This document shows positions 53,757 through 62,656 of a DNA stretch of 64,000 nucleotides, piece after piece (positions within the stretch are counted from its first letter, which is position 1; each line of letters begins with the position of its first letter). The DNA is from DASUPK01 sp963815045 (GTDB lineage Bacteria; Actinomycetota; Thermoleophilia; Solirubrobacterales; 70-9). The notes below the pieces were generated by a model. That model was not told the origin of the DNA, did not search any database, and worked only from the letters and a program-made list of their open reading frames with translations. A program made the position numbers and the translations under genes. The DNA lies in contig CAWFET010000004.1 of NCBI GenBank assembly GCA_963815045.1, positions 124,001 to 188,000 on the forward strand. Direction: 5' to 3'.

Positions 53757-55448
53757 TCAGGTTTCTTGATACAGAGGCCCATCCCCGCCCTCAGGCAGGG
53801 TGAGCCGGCCGCCCTTGGCCGTGATCGCGCCGCACTGGACGCAGTTCGAGGCGGTGACGTGGACATCGACGGTCTCGGCGCCCGACTCGAGCTGGTCCTC
53901 GGGGATCTCGTAGACCTGCGCCGGGCACATCGAGACCCAGGTCTGGGCGACCTCCTTCGGTACGCGCTCCTGGATCCGCACGTGATTCGGGGCGTCGTCG
54001 CGGGTCGCATTGCCGGAGAGGAACACGGAGGAGAGCTTGTCGAAGATGTATGAGCCGTCGGGCTTGGGGTACTTCTTGTCGGCGCCCTCGATCTTCATCT
54101 CGACCTCGCTGTCCGGCTCGACCTTCTTGTGGCCGGGCGGGACGGCGCCGCGGGAGAGCAGCCAGGCGTTGGCGATGCCGCCGAACGCGATGAAGCCCTT
54201 GTCGCCGTACTGGCGAACGTTCCGGGACCGGTAGAGGTCCTCCTCGATCATCGAGCCCTTCACCTTGCGCTCGTACTCCTCGAAGTTGACGGAGTCCTTC
54301 TTCAGGGAATCGACGATCGCCTCCGCCGCGTACATGCCGGCATGCATCGCGTAGTGGATCCCCTTCAGGTAGGGGACGTTCACCATCGAGACGTTGTCGC
54401 CGGCCATCACCATGCCGGGCACCGACAGCCGCCTCGGCATCGACCAGTAGCCACCCGACGGGATCGTCTTCGCTCCCCAGCCGACCCGCTCGCCGCCGTC
54501 GAGCAGCTTGCGGATGAACGGGTGAGTCTTGAGCTGCTGCAGAGCGTCGTGGCAGGAGAAGGTCGCGTCGGTGGTATCGAGGCCCACCACCATCCCGATG
54601 GTGAGCTTGTCCTCGCCCATCGGGTAGATGAAGCTGCCGCCGAACTCGTTGTACTTCGGGCGGGCCCGGAGCGGCCAGTTCATCGTGTGGATGACCCGGT
54701 CGAGCGCCTTGGGCACCTTCCAGATCTCCTTGACGCCGATCTCCCACCTCATCGAATCGCCGGTGAGGTCGAAGTAGTCGACGGCGCACTGCGTGAGATG
54801 GCTGACCGTCCCCTCCGCCAGCACGGTGGCCTTGGCCATCAGGTCGGACCCGGGCTCGAAGTTGCTGAGCTCCTCGCCGTCGCGGCCACGGCCCTTGTCG
54901 CCGGAGCGAATGCCGCGCACGATCCTGTCCTCGACCAGCAGCTTGTCGGCCACGGTCTCGGTGAGGATGTAGGCGCCCGCCTCCTCGGCCTTCTCGGCGA
55001 GGAAGCGCGACAGCTTCGAGACCGAGGTGACGTAGTTGCCGTGGTTGCGGAAGTTGGGCGGCGGCGGCTTGAGCGGGATCGCCCTCTTCTTGGTCAGGAG
55101 ATAGACGGCGTCCTTCTCGACCTTCTGGTAGACGGGCCAATCGCTCGGATCAAGGTCGGGGAACAGCTTCTCCATCGCCGACGGCACCATGTTCGCCCCG
55201 GAGACGTTGTGGGCGCCGCAGGCCTTGCCCTTCTCGATCACCGCAACCGGGATCTCGCCCAGCTGCTCGGTCAGGGCGGGCTCGTCCTCCAGCAACTGGA
55301 GGACGCGGTTGGCGCAGGCCAGCCCCGCCGGGCCACCGCCGACGATGACGATGCCTGCCTCGAGGCGCTCTTCCGGGGCATCGACCGGGGGACCGACGTA
55401 GTCCCCCGGATTGAACGGCGGCGGGAACTCCGCCGGCGTTGCGGCCAT
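53757..55448 (-). CDS. Electron transfer flavoprotein-ubiquinone oxidoreductase
   Basis: Protein of 563 aa that passes electrons from ETF to quinone, linking acyl-CoA dehydrogenases with respiration. FAD Rossmann start IVIVGGGPAGLACANRVLQL; KGKACGAHNVSGANM; a mid-region GMVMAGDNVSMVN and KGIHYAMHAGMYAAEAIV; and the C-terminal ferredoxin-like [4Fe-4S] part: SGNATRDDAPNHVRI, CPAQVY and NCVQCGAITAKGG. Iron-sulfur cysteines visible at CPAQ and CVQC. Same strand as etfB and etfA (etfB-etfA-this gene), 4 bp after etfA. Confidence 0.94.
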   Translation of the reverse strand: MAATPAEFPPPFNPGDYVGPPVDAPEERLEAGIVIVGGGPAGLACANRVLQLLEDEPALTEQLGEIPVAVIEKGKACGAHNVSGANMVPSAMEKLFPDLDPSDWPVYQKVEKDAVYLLTKKRAIPLKPPPPNFRNHGNYVTSVSKLSRFLAEKAEEAGAYILTETVADKLLVEDRIVRGIRSGDKGRGRDGEELSNFEPGSDLMAKATVLAEGTVSHLTQCAVDYFDLTGDSMRWEIGVKEIWKVPKALDRVIHTMNWPLRARPKYNEFGGSFIYPMGEDKLTIGMVVGLDTTDATFSCHDALQQLKTHPFIRKLLDGGERVGWGAKTIPSGGYWSMPRRLSVPGMVMAGDNVSMVNVPYLKGIHYAMHAGMYAAEAIVDSLKKDSVNFEEYERKVKGSMIEEDLYRSRNVRQYGDKGFIAFGGIANAWLLSRGAVPPGHKKVEPDSEVEMKIEGADKKYPKPDGSYIFDKLSSVFLSGNATRDDAPNHVRIQERVPKEVAQTWVSMCPAQVYEIPEDQLESGAETVDVHVTASNCVQCGAITAKGGRLTLPEGGDGPLYQET

Positions 55449-55452
55449 GGGG

Positions 55453-56427
55453 TCAGCCGCCCTTCTTGGCCTTGATCGCCTCAGTCAGCTTGGGGACGAT
55501 CTTGTGCAGGTCGCCCACCACACCGAGGTCGGAGAACTCGAAGATCGGAGCGTTCTGGTCCTTGTTGATGGCCAGGATGTTCTCCGAGTTCTGCATGCCG
55601 ACCTTGTGCTGGATCGCGCCGGAGATCCCGAGCGCCAGGTACAGCTTCGGCGCGACCGTCTTGCCGGTCTGACCGATCTGCGCCGCGTACGGGTACCAAC
55701 CGGCGTCGACGACCGCGCGCGTCGCGGCCACAGCACCGCCCATCGAGTCGGACAGCTGCTCGGCGAGCTCGAAGTTCTCCTTCTTGCCCAGACCGCGGCC
55801 ACCGCCGACCAGGATGTCGGCGCCCTCGATGTCGACGTCGGCGCCGCGCTGCTCGCCGCGGGTGACCATCTTGGCCTTGGTCGACCACTCCGAGAGCTCA
55901 ACCGCGACGTCTTCGACCTCGGCCGTGCCGCCACTCTCGTTCTCGTCGAACGCGTTGAGGCGCCCGATGATGATCCCGGGCTCCTCCACGTAGCCGACGT
56001 CGGCGATCTGCGAGTCCTGCAGGATGGGCCGCTCGGCGACGAGCTTGCCGTCGACCACGTTGACCGCGGTGACCTCCATGGTCACTCCGGCGTTCAGGCG
56101 AGCCGTCAGGCCGGCGCCGATCTCGAAGCCCAGCAGGCCTCCGCCGAAGAGCGCATAGGAGAAATCGTTGTCGGTCATGACCTTCGCCATGACGTCGACG
56201 ATCGGCTGGGCGAGGCCCTCTGGGGCCTCCTTGCAGCGATAGACCTTCTTGACGCCATAGGCGCCCAGGCCGGCGGCTGCGTCATCGGCGACATCGCCGA
56301 CCACGACCGCGGCCGCCTCGGTGCCCAGCTCGCCGGCGAGCTTCGCCGCCTCGGAGAGGGCGCCGAGGGAGTTCTTGTTGAAGTTGCCCTCGTCGTCATG
56401 CAGGGCGTAGACCAGGATGCCTCCCAT
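55453..56427 (-). CDS. etfA: Electron transfer flavoprotein alpha subunit
   Basis: Protein of 324 aa binding FAD. C-terminal domain: AQIGQTGKTVAPKLYLALGISGAIQHKVGM and INKDQNAPIFEFSDLGVVGD, the FAD-contact blocks; N-terminal domain with VYALHDDEGNFNKNSLGAL. Starts directly after etfB. Confidence 0.96.
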   Translation of the reverse strand: MGGILVYALHDDEGNFNKNSLGALSEAAKLAGELGTEAAAVVVGDVADDAAAGLGAYGVKKVYRCKEAPEGLAQPIVDVMAKVMTDNDFSYALFGGGLLGFEIGAGLTARLNAGVTMEVTAVNVVDGKLVAERPILQDSQIADVGYVEEPGIIIGRLNAFDENESGGTAEVEDVAVELSEWSTKAKMVTRGEQRGADVDIEGADILVGGGRGLGKKENFELAEQLSDSMGGAVAATRAVVDAGWYPYAAQIGQTGKTVAPKLYLALGISGAIQHKVGMQNSENILAINKDQNAPIFEFSDLGVVGDLHKIVPKLTEAIKAKKGG

Positions 56428-57216
56428 TTAGATCAGCTTCCTTTCCTCGAGCCAGGCGACGATCTTCTCGACCGTCTCGTTCGTGTCCTCGTCCTCGATG
56501 ATCTCGCCGGCCTCCTTGGCGGGAGGGGGCTTGAGCTCGAGCACGGCGGTGCGGGAACCGCCCTCGCCGACCCGGTCGCCCTCGATTCCGACGTCCCCGA
56601 TCGCCTTGGTGTCGAGCGGCTTCTTCTTCGCGCCCATGATCGCCTTCAGGCTGGGGTAGCGAGGCTCGTTGATCGCGTCTCCGACGCTGATCACAGCCGG
56701 CATCTCGACCTCGACGGTGTCGTAGCCGTACTCGGCCTGGCGCTCACAGGTGAGCTTGCCGTCGGCGACGTCCATCTTGATCACCTGGGTCAGCGACGGC
56801 ATCTTCAGGTGGTCGGCCACGACTGCGCCGATCGTGTAGCACTCGCCGTCATCCGACTGCTGGCCCAGCAGGACCAGATCGGGGCTCTCGGCCTCCAGGA
56901 CCTTCGCCAGGGCGTAGCCGGTCGCGCAGACGTCGGAGCCCAGCAGGGCATCGTCCGTGAGATGCACGGAGCGGTCGGCGCCGAGGGCGACGGCCTTGTG
57001 GAGAGCGCGCACGGCGCTGTCGGGGCCCATGGTCACGGCGACGATCTCCTCGACGTCGGAGCCACCCTCCTTGACCTGCATCGCGGCCTCGAGGGCATGG
57101 GTGTCGAAGGGATTGAGGTTCTTCTCGCCTGAGCGATCCAGGCGCTTGGTCTCCGGGTCGATCCGCTTGTCAACAGCGGCGTCCGGGACCTCTTTGACGA
57201 GCACGCAAATCTTCAA
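56428..57216 (-). CDS. etfB: Electron transfer flavoprotein beta subunit
   Basis: Protein of 262 aa that binds AMP structurally and docks on the dehydrogenases. MKICVLVKEVPDAAVDKRID, NPFDTHALEAAMQVK, VHLTDDALLGSDVCATGYALA, LLGQQSDDGECYTIGAVVAD and AIMGAKKKPLDT are signature blocks. First gene of etfB-etfA-ETF-QO. A palindrome in its promoter is described separately. Confidence 0.96.
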   Translation of the reverse strand: MKICVLVKEVPDAAVDKRIDPETKRLDRSGEKNLNPFDTHALEAAMQVKEGGSDVEEIVAVTMGPDSAVRALHKAVALGADRSVHLTDDALLGSDVCATGYALAKVLEAESPDLVLLGQQSDDGECYTIGAVVADHLKMPSLTQVIKMDVADGKLTCERQAEYGYDTVEVEMPAVISVGDAINEPRYPSLKAIMGAKKKPLDTKAIGDVGIEGDRVGEGGSRTAVLELKPPPAKEAGEIIEDEDTNETVEKIVAWLEERKLI

Positions 57217-57285
57217 AGTCGGGTCCTCTCTACGAGATTCGGTTGCTTCGCGGCGGCGCGGGATATTAGCGCCTGCCTCGACTGG

Positions 57286-57301
57286 TTGACTGACCAGTCA
57301 A
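57286..57301. promoter_or_regulatory. Palindromic operator upstream of etfB
   Basis: TTGACTG (57286-57292), AC, CAGTCAA (57295-57301): perfect 7-bp arms. It lies 70-85 bases upstream of the etfB start, beside a -10-like TAATAT on the minus strand (57268-57263). The form resembles TetR-family operators of fatty-acid and phenylacetate regulons. The regulator gene is not in this window. Confidence 0.65.
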
Positions 57302-57350
57302 TCGGTTCAGCGACAATGCTAGACGGCCCGATACCCGGACGCGTCGGTCT

Positions 57351-58019
57351 CTAGTCGTTGAAGTGGGCGACCAGGGGCTCGGTGCCGGGCGCCCCGGAGA
57401 GGCGAAGCACCGAGACCTGTTTCGGGTCAACCGGAATCGAGCCGCCGGAGCCACCCGCCGGATCGAGATGGAACCAGTGGAGGGGCACCTGACCACCGTC
57501 GTCGGTGACCAGCTCGGCGTCGGTGAGGCCGGCGCGGTGGCCGACATCGATGTCGACGTGGACCCACGAGGGGGACCCCTCGTAGCTGAAGACGGTGCCG
57601 ACGTGCGTGTCCCCGGCGCGCAGGGCGTAGGACTCGAACTCCTTCCCGTTCGCCTGGTCGAGAGTGTGCCGGTAGTGGGACGCCAGCCGCAGATCGGGGG
57701 CCACGATCGCGAGCACGATCGCCGCGGCGGCGAGCGCCGCCCCTGCAGGCGCCAGGACCAGCCGCAGCCGGCGCCGGCGCTTGGGCTGGGGAGCTGGCAG
57801 CACCTCGTCCAGGACCCGCGACTCGAAGCCGACCGGGGGCTCCCGGCGGGGAGCGAGAAGGAGCAGCTCGTCGGCGAGATCGGAGTACTTCTCGACCTCG
57901 GCGCGGCAGTCCGGGCAGTCGGCCAGATGCTGCATCGCGCGTCCGCGCTCCTCGCCATCGACGGCTCCGAGCGCGAGCTCGGGCGCCATCTCCCGGGTCT
58001 CCTGGCAGCGGGGATCCAT
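57351..58019 (-). CDS. Anti-sigma factor with zinc-binding domain (RskA-like)
   Basis: Protein of 222 aa. Zinc motif HLADCPDC (HxxxCxxC) near residues 31-38 in the sigma-binding helix bundle; transmembrane segment (LVLAPAGAALAAAAIVLAIVA, about residues 86-108); outer domain (HVGTVFSYEGSPSWVHVDIDV; VPLHWFHLDPAGG). It holds the partner ECF sigma factor inactive at the membrane. Start TGATG/GTGA overlaps the sigma stop; ATG 58019 or GTG 58022 both possible. Confidence 0.9.
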   Translation of the reverse strand: MDPRCQETREMAPELALGAVDGEERGRAMQHLADCPDCRAEVEKYSDLADELLLLAPRREPPVGFESRVLDEVLPAPQPKRRRRLRLVLAPAGAALAAAAIVLAIVAPDLRLASHYRHTLDQANGKEFESYALRAGDTHVGTVFSYEGSPSWVHVDIDVGHRAGLTDAELVTDDGGQVPLHWFHLDPAGGSGGSIPVDPKQVSVLRLSGAPGTEPLVAHFND

Positions 58020-58576
58020 CACTCGAAGACCTCCAGCTCCTCGCGGAGCTTGAGCATCGCGGTGCGGATCCGCGTCTTGACGGTCCCGAGTGGGATGTCG
58101 TCGAGGTCGCTGATCTCGCGCGCCGTTCGCCCCATGTAGGCGGACAGAACAAGGGCGCGGCGCTGATCGTCGGGAAGGCCGGTGATCGCCGAGCGCAGCG
58201 TGTCCCGTTCATCGGGCTGCAGGCCCGCCTCGTCGGCGCCCGGGACCTGGTTGTCGATCGAGATCTCCGCGGCGATCACCTCGGGATCGACCGGATCGAG
58301 GCGCTTCATCCGGGTCACGTCGATCGCCAGGTTGCGGGCGATCGAGAGGAGCCAGGTGGAGACGCGGCCCTTGCGCGCGTCGTAGTTGCCGGCGTGCCGG
58401 TAGACGCGCGCGAAGGTCTCCTGCGCGACCTCCTCGGCGAGCGCGGGCTGGCGGACGATGGTCAGGGCGAGCCCGAAGACCCGCCCCTGAAAGCGCCGCA
58501 CGAACGCCGCCGCCGTGCGCGGATCGCCGGTCGCATAGCCGGCGAGCAGGGCCTCATCGGAAGGATCCACGTCCAT
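58019..58576 (-). CDS. ECF RNA polymerase sigma factor (SigK/SigL-like)
   Basis: Protein of 185 aa. Region 2 GYATGDPRTAAAFVRRFQGRVFGLA, and LAEEVAQETFARVYRHAGNYDARKGRVSTWLLSIARN; region 4 LPDDQRRALVLSAYMGRTAREISDLDDIPLGTVKTRIRTAMLKL. ATG 58576 is preferred over a TTG 45 bases upstream. Followed by its zinc anti-sigma factor. Confidence 0.93.
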   Translation of the reverse strand: MDVDPSDEALLAGYATGDPRTAAAFVRRFQGRVFGLALTIVRQPALAEEVAQETFARVYRHAGNYDARKGRVSTWLLSIARNLAIDVTRMKRLDPVDPEVIAAEISIDNQVPGADEAGLQPDERDTLRSAITGLPDDQRRALVLSAYMGRTAREISDLDDIPLGTVKTRIRTAMLKLREELEVFE

Positions 58577-58698
58577 ATCTACGTGGAAAGACTCATCCGG
58601 GATTGCGCATATCGGTGCCAATCCCCCGCGCCGCGGCCGGCGTAGTACGTGCGAAGGGGGAACGAGCAGACCACCCCACCTAAGTTAAAGGAGCCCCC

Positions 58699-58920
58699 GT
58701 GAAGCGCACACATCGTTTGATTCTCGCCGGCGCATGCAGCCTGGCGCTCGGCATCGGCCTGGCTGCGTGCGGCGGCAGCAGCAACGACAGCTCGACAAAC
58801 TCGGCGACACCTGCGACGAGCAACGGCTCGGCGTCGAGCGGCACCTCGGCCGCGACCACCGGGGGCACCCCGGCGGGCAACAGCAACTCGAGCGGCAGCG
58901 GCGGCGGCTACGGCTACTAG
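58699..58920 (+). CDS. Small Ser/Gly-rich lipoprotein
   Basis: Protein of 73 aa, GTG start with AAAGGAG upstream. Signal peptide LILAGACSLALGIG and lipobox LAAC-GG; mature part is a flexible Ser/Thr/Asn/Gly chain ending in GGGYGY. Divergent from the ECF sigma gene (58576), so perhaps in its regulon. Stop shares CTAG with the B12-binding gene. Function unknown. Confidence 0.78.
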   Translation: MKRTHRLILAGACSLALGIGLAACGGSSNDSSTNSATPATSNGSASSGTSAATTGGTPAGNSNSSGSGGGYGY

Positions 58921-59342
58921 CTGGAAGCGGGCTCGCGCCCGGCGACGGCACGCTGCACGAACTCGACGATCTCGTCGGTCGGCGCGCCCGGAGTGAAGAC
59001 CTCGGCGACCCCGAGCTTCTTCAGCTCCGGGATGTCGTCGGCGGGGATCGTCCCGCCCACCGTGACGACTACGTCGTCCGCCCCCTGGTCGGAGAGCAGC
59101 TCGACCACCCGCGGCACCAGCGTCATGTGGGCCCCCGAGAGGATCGAGAGCCCCACCGCGTCGGCGTCCTCCTGGATCGCGGTCTCGGCGATCTGCTCCG
59201 GCGTCTGATGGAGGCCGGTGTAGATCACCTCCATGCCGGCGTCGCGCAGGGCGCGCGCGATGATCTTCGCTCCCCGGTCGTGCCCGTCCAATCCGGGCTT
59301 CGCGACGACGATCCTGATTTTTCTGGCTGTCTCGGTCGGCAC
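58917..59342 (-). CDS. Cobalamin-binding small subunit of acyl-CoA (methylmalonyl-CoA-type) mutase
   Basis: Protein of 141 aa, GTG start. B12-binding motif DGHDRGAKIIARALRDAGMEV (DxHxxG with His as Co ligand), SILSGAHMTLVPRV and VVTVGGTIP. This domain is at the C-terminus of single-chain mutases; here it is separate, and the large subunit begins in the gene at 62657. Works with the catalytic chain on methylmalonyl-CoA or a similar acyl-CoA. Confidence 0.92.
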   Translation of the reverse strand: MPTETARKIRIVVAKPGLDGHDRGAKIIARALRDAGMEVIYTGLHQTPEQIAETAIQEDADAVGLSILSGAHMTLVPRVVELLSDQGADDVVVTVGGTIPADDIPELKKLGVAEVFTPGAPTDEIVEFVQRAVAGREPASS

Positions 59343-59374
59343 TATTCAGTCAAGAGCTCGCTCGATGGCGAGTT

Positions 59375-59405
59375 AACCGTAGTCGAACAGGAAGTTTCTA
59401 CGGTT
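59375..59405. promoter_or_regulatory. Inverted repeat in a divergent promoter region
   Basis: AACCGTAG (59375-59382) and CTACGGTT (59398-59405) are perfect inverted arms separated by 15 bases, in the AT-rich gap between the B12-binding gene (59342, minus) and the 65-aa gene (59471, plus). Could be an operator or an RNA hairpin. Confidence 0.5.
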
Positions 59406-59470
59406 TTCAGCCCGGTATTCCGATACGAGAATGAACATTGAATAGGGGAATCGAACCAGGAGGCACAGCG

Positions 59471-59668
59471 GTGTACGACGTTCTCTTTTTGGACCGCACC
59501 CACGGGGAGAAGCTGCTGGCGGCCGGGATCGATCACGACGATGCCTGCCGGGTAGCCAGGGACGAGTCACAGAAGCGCGGCGTCGGCAGGATGTTCCTCG
59601 CCGGGTCGGAGCTCGCGCCCGTCGGCGACATGATCGTCATCGTCGACGCCCGCAGGCGCGCGGCCTAG
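59471..59668 (+). CDS. Small conserved hypothetical protein
   Basis: Protein of 65 aa with an ideal AGGAGG site before GTG 59471: VYDVLFLDRTHGEKLLAAG, DDACRVARDESQKRGVGRMF, MIVIVDARRR. Mixed alpha/beta, no signal, no membrane part. I do not recognise the family. It lies beside the mutase subunit genes. Confidence 0.7.
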   Translation: MYDVLFLDRTHGEKLLAAGIDHDDACRVARDESQKRGVGRMFLAGSELAPVGDMIVIVDARRRAA

Positions 59669-59670
59669 CT

Positions 59671-62604
59671 TCAGCGGTACGGATTCCTCGAGAGCCGGCG
59701 GATCTCCTTCGCCAGCGCATCGAAGTCGACCGAGTCGTCGTCCACCCTCTTGCTGTCCTGCGGAGAGGCGTTCGGCCCAGGCGGCGGTGGCTGGGACCGG
59801 AAGCCATGCCGGTAATGCCACAGCATCGCGTCCAGGACCTGCTGCGGCACCTGATCGGTCGCGTCCAGCTGCTGGCCCTTTGACGCCGCGATGTTCTGGG
59901 CGCTGGCCGGATTGACGCCGCTCATGTTGACGCTCGGCATGATCGCGTTATAGGGAGCCGAGTTGCCCGGGTTCGAGGTGACGGCGTCATACAGCGGAAC
60001 CGCCAGGGCCTCACCGAGGTTCACCGAGCGAAGCCCGGAGACGATCTCAAGCGTGCGCAGGAAGGAGAGCTGGTCGTAGCGGTCGTGGATCACCGCGCCT
60101 TGCTGGGTGTAGGGGCTGATCACGAGCGCTGGTATCCGGTGCGCGTCGACGTGATCCGCGCCGTTCTGGGAGTCGTCCTCCACCACCAGGATCAGCGAGT
60201 TGTTCCAGATGGACGAGTGCGAGATCGAGTCGACGATCTGGCCGAGACCCCAGTCGTTGCTCGCGATGTCGGCGTCGGGTGTGCGCTTGCCGGGCGCCAG
60301 GCCCTCCGTGTGGTCGAGGGGCAGCGAGATGTAGTTGAAGGTCGGGACCGAGTTCGTCGCGACCTGTGACTGGAACCTGGTGTTGAAGCAGGCGAAGCGC
60401 GATGCGTCGCCCGGCTGAGAGCCCGGGGGCAGGCTCGAGTCGTAGACGTTCCCCACCTTCGGCCCGATCGCCGGGGTGTCGAAGATCGAGATGTCGCTGT
60501 CGTAGCACCCGCCGTTGAGCTGGACGTCCGTCACGGTGGGGCTCAGCAGCTGGGCATTCTGCGCAGTCTGCTCCGGCGAGCGGTCCTTGTCGGGGAAGGG
60601 CGAGAGGCCGGCGAGAGCCTCGCCGTAGTTGTAGAAGGAGACCCCGCCCTCGACCATGCGCTGAAAGATGTAGCCCTTGGGCGGCGCGCTCACCACGTAG
60701 GAGCCAAAGTCGTATGGGCGGTTCCTGCCGGCGTAGTTCTGGTGCCAGTTCTTGGTCACGTAGTCGGAGACGGCGCCGGCGGCGGTCCAGTAGTGGCCGT
60801 CGATGGAGGCCTCGGAGTTCGCGTAGACGTGGTCGAGCAGCGGAAAGCGCTGAACGAGCGAGTGGAGGTTCGGCGTGATCGTCGGGCCGAACAGCTGGAG
60901 GGCCGGATCACCATCGCCTCGGGAGTCGCCTCCGAGCATCTGGTCGTAGGTCCGGTTCTCGCGGACGATGTAGAAGACGTGCTTGATCGGGCCACCCGGC
61001 GTGATCGGGGTGTCCGCCGGGGCGGAGCGGGAATCCGCCGGGATCACCTGCCTGTCGCTGACCGGCGTCAGCTTGCGGATCTTCCTGTCGCTCGGGTAGT
61101 TGAGGACGCCTGAGGCCCCGTCGACGATGGAGGGCAGGTACTGGTTGAGATAGGTGTCGTCCCCGGTGTCGGGGTTGGGCCCACCGGGGTTGGGGCCGAC
61201 GCCGAGACCCCGCGCCGAGACCCAGACGAGCTGGCGGCGCTTGGGGGTGGCCGCGGCCATCGTCGGATATGACCCGGTCGGGATCCTCCCGACCAGCTGG
61301 TAGGGCTGAGCCCTGCGGCCCTTGGACTTCTTCTTGCCCTTCTTCTGCTTGGCGGCCGCCTGCGCGGTCGCGGCGCCGGCCGTCTGCGTGGTCGCGGCGC
61401 CGGCCTTCTTTCCCTTCTTCTTTTTGCCGGGCTTGGCCCCCTCGCCGCAGCGCTTCTTCCCGGAGAGCGCGAAGACCGCGACAGCGTCCTCACCGGAGTC
61501 GGCGGAGAGCAGGTCGCAGCCGTCCGGAGTGACGCTGACGTAGGTCGGTGAGGTCCCCACGCCTTGCGGTCGCTCGACCGAAAGGGTCCTCGCCACCGAG
61601 AGGGACTTGGTGTCGATCACGGTGATGGTGTCCTGGTTCGCGTTTCCGACGAAGGCCCGGGGCGCCTTCGGGTCCATCGCAATGCTCTCGGGGTGCGAAA
61701 GCGGAGGCGCCACCGAGATCGTCTTGACCACGTTTCCGGACGGGAGGTCGATGACGGCGACCGTCCCCTGGGTCTCGCTGGTGACGAGGCCGTACCTGCC
61801 GTCGCTCGTGATGCCCGCCCCGTACGGGTAGTGGCCGACGCTGACGTACCGAACGGTGCCGGTCGTCGTGTCGATCAGCGCAGCGGCATCGGCGAGGTTG
61901 AGGGCGACAAGCAGCGTTCGCCCGTCGGGGCTGACGGCGATGTCACGAGGCCACGAGATCTTGGAGCTCGATGGCGGGAAGTCCTGCGCCGCGGGGGCAT
62001 CGCTCAGCGGTGGCACCGAGATGACGCCCGCGCGAGTGGCGAGCCCGGTCTTCGGGTCGTAGTGGAGGATGTGGATGACGTCGCCCTGAAGGCCGGGAGT
62101 GCTCGGGTCGACCTTCTCGGCGCTGTGTGAGGAGTCGGCCAGGCCGGAGACGTAAGCCGTGCGGCCGTCCGGCGACATCGCAACCCCGCCGCTCAGGCCC
62201 GGGAAGGGAATGGTCTGCACGACCCTCCCCACCTTCTTCCCCTCGCGTCGATTGCATTTCTTCGAGCCGGACTGCTTGGACTCCGCCGCCGAGCCCTTCT
62301 TGGCCTTCTTCCTCCCCTTACACGGAACCTTGGCGACCTGGACGATCCGGACGTCGTTCGGGCCGCGGCCCGTGGAGAGGGCCCAGAGGAAGCGCCCATT
62401 GGTGGTGAGAGCCCCGCCGGTCGGCAGGTTGCCCAGGGGAGTCAGCCGGCCCTCGGGCTCGAGATGGCGGCCGGTCGGCTGAATTCCGGTCGAGGGGCCG
62501 ATCACCCCCACCGACCCCTGGCCGGCGGCGTACGCGACACCTGCACCGAACAGCGCCAGCAACAACATCAGTCCAGCGAGCCTTCCCGGCTTCCCTCTCC
62601 TCAC
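59671..62604 (-). CDS. Secreted YVTN beta-propeller / phosphoesterase fusion
   Basis: Protein of 977 aa. Signal peptide (LAGLMLLLALFGAGVAYAA); a seven-bladed YVTN/YncE-like propeller (PDGRTAYVSGLADSS; DIAVSPDGRTLLVALNLADA; DAKSLSVARTLSVERP type blades) to about residue 470, interrupted by Lys-rich insertions (KGRKKAKKGSAAESKQ; GKKKKGKKAGA; KQKKGKKKSKGRR); then a phosphoesterase (acid phosphatase/phospholipase C-like) domain: HVFYIVRENRTYDQMLGG, LDHVYANSEASIDGHYWTAAG, EDDSQNGADHVDAHRIPALVISPYT. Located outside the cell. Known as bifunctional YncE/alkaline-phosphatase-family proteins. Substrate unknown. Confidence 0.88.
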   Translation of the reverse strand: MRRGKPGRLAGLMLLLALFGAGVAYAAGQGSVGVIGPSTGIQPTGRHLEPEGRLTPLGNLPTGGALTTNGRFLWALSTGRGPNDVRIVQVAKVPCKGRKKAKKGSAAESKQSGSKKCNRREGKKVGRVVQTIPFPGLSGGVAMSPDGRTAYVSGLADSSHSAEKVDPSTPGLQGDVIHILHYDPKTGLATRAGVISVPPLSDAPAAQDFPPSSSKISWPRDIAVSPDGRTLLVALNLADAAALIDTTTGTVRYVSVGHYPYGAGITSDGRYGLVTSETQGTVAVIDLPSGNVVKTISVAPPLSHPESIAMDPKAPRAFVGNANQDTITVIDTKSLSVARTLSVERPQGVGTSPTYVSVTPDGCDLLSADSGEDAVAVFALSGKKRCGEGAKPGKKKKGKKAGAATTQTAGAATAQAAAKQKKGKKKSKGRRAQPYQLVGRIPTGSYPTMAAATPKRRQLVWVSARGLGVGPNPGGPNPDTGDDTYLNQYLPSIVDGASGVLNYPSDRKIRKLTPVSDRQVIPADSRSAPADTPITPGGPIKHVFYIVRENRTYDQMLGGDSRGDGDPALQLFGPTITPNLHSLVQRFPLLDHVYANSEASIDGHYWTAAGAVSDYVTKNWHQNYAGRNRPYDFGSYVVSAPPKGYIFQRMVEGGVSFYNYGEALAGLSPFPDKDRSPEQTAQNAQLLSPTVTDVQLNGGCYDSDISIFDTPAIGPKVGNVYDSSLPPGSQPGDASRFACFNTRFQSQVATNSVPTFNYISLPLDHTEGLAPGKRTPDADIASNDWGLGQIVDSISHSSIWNNSLILVVEDDSQNGADHVDAHRIPALVISPYTQQGAVIHDRYDQLSFLRTLEIVSGLRSVNLGEALAVPLYDAVTSNPGNSAPYNAIMPSVNMSGVNPASAQNIAASKGQQLDATDQVPQQVLDAMLWHYRHGFRSQPPPPGPNASPQDSKRVDDDSVDFDALAKEIRRLSRNPYR

Positions 62605-62656
62605 TGCGCGAAGTCATACCACCGCGCGCCCTCCGGCGAAAGGGCTGCGCCCTGAC

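Noticed and set aside
59440..59465. GGTTCGATTCC on the minus strand, resembling a tRNA T-loop
   Set aside because: No acceptor stem, anticodon arm or CCA-compatible end can be built around it.
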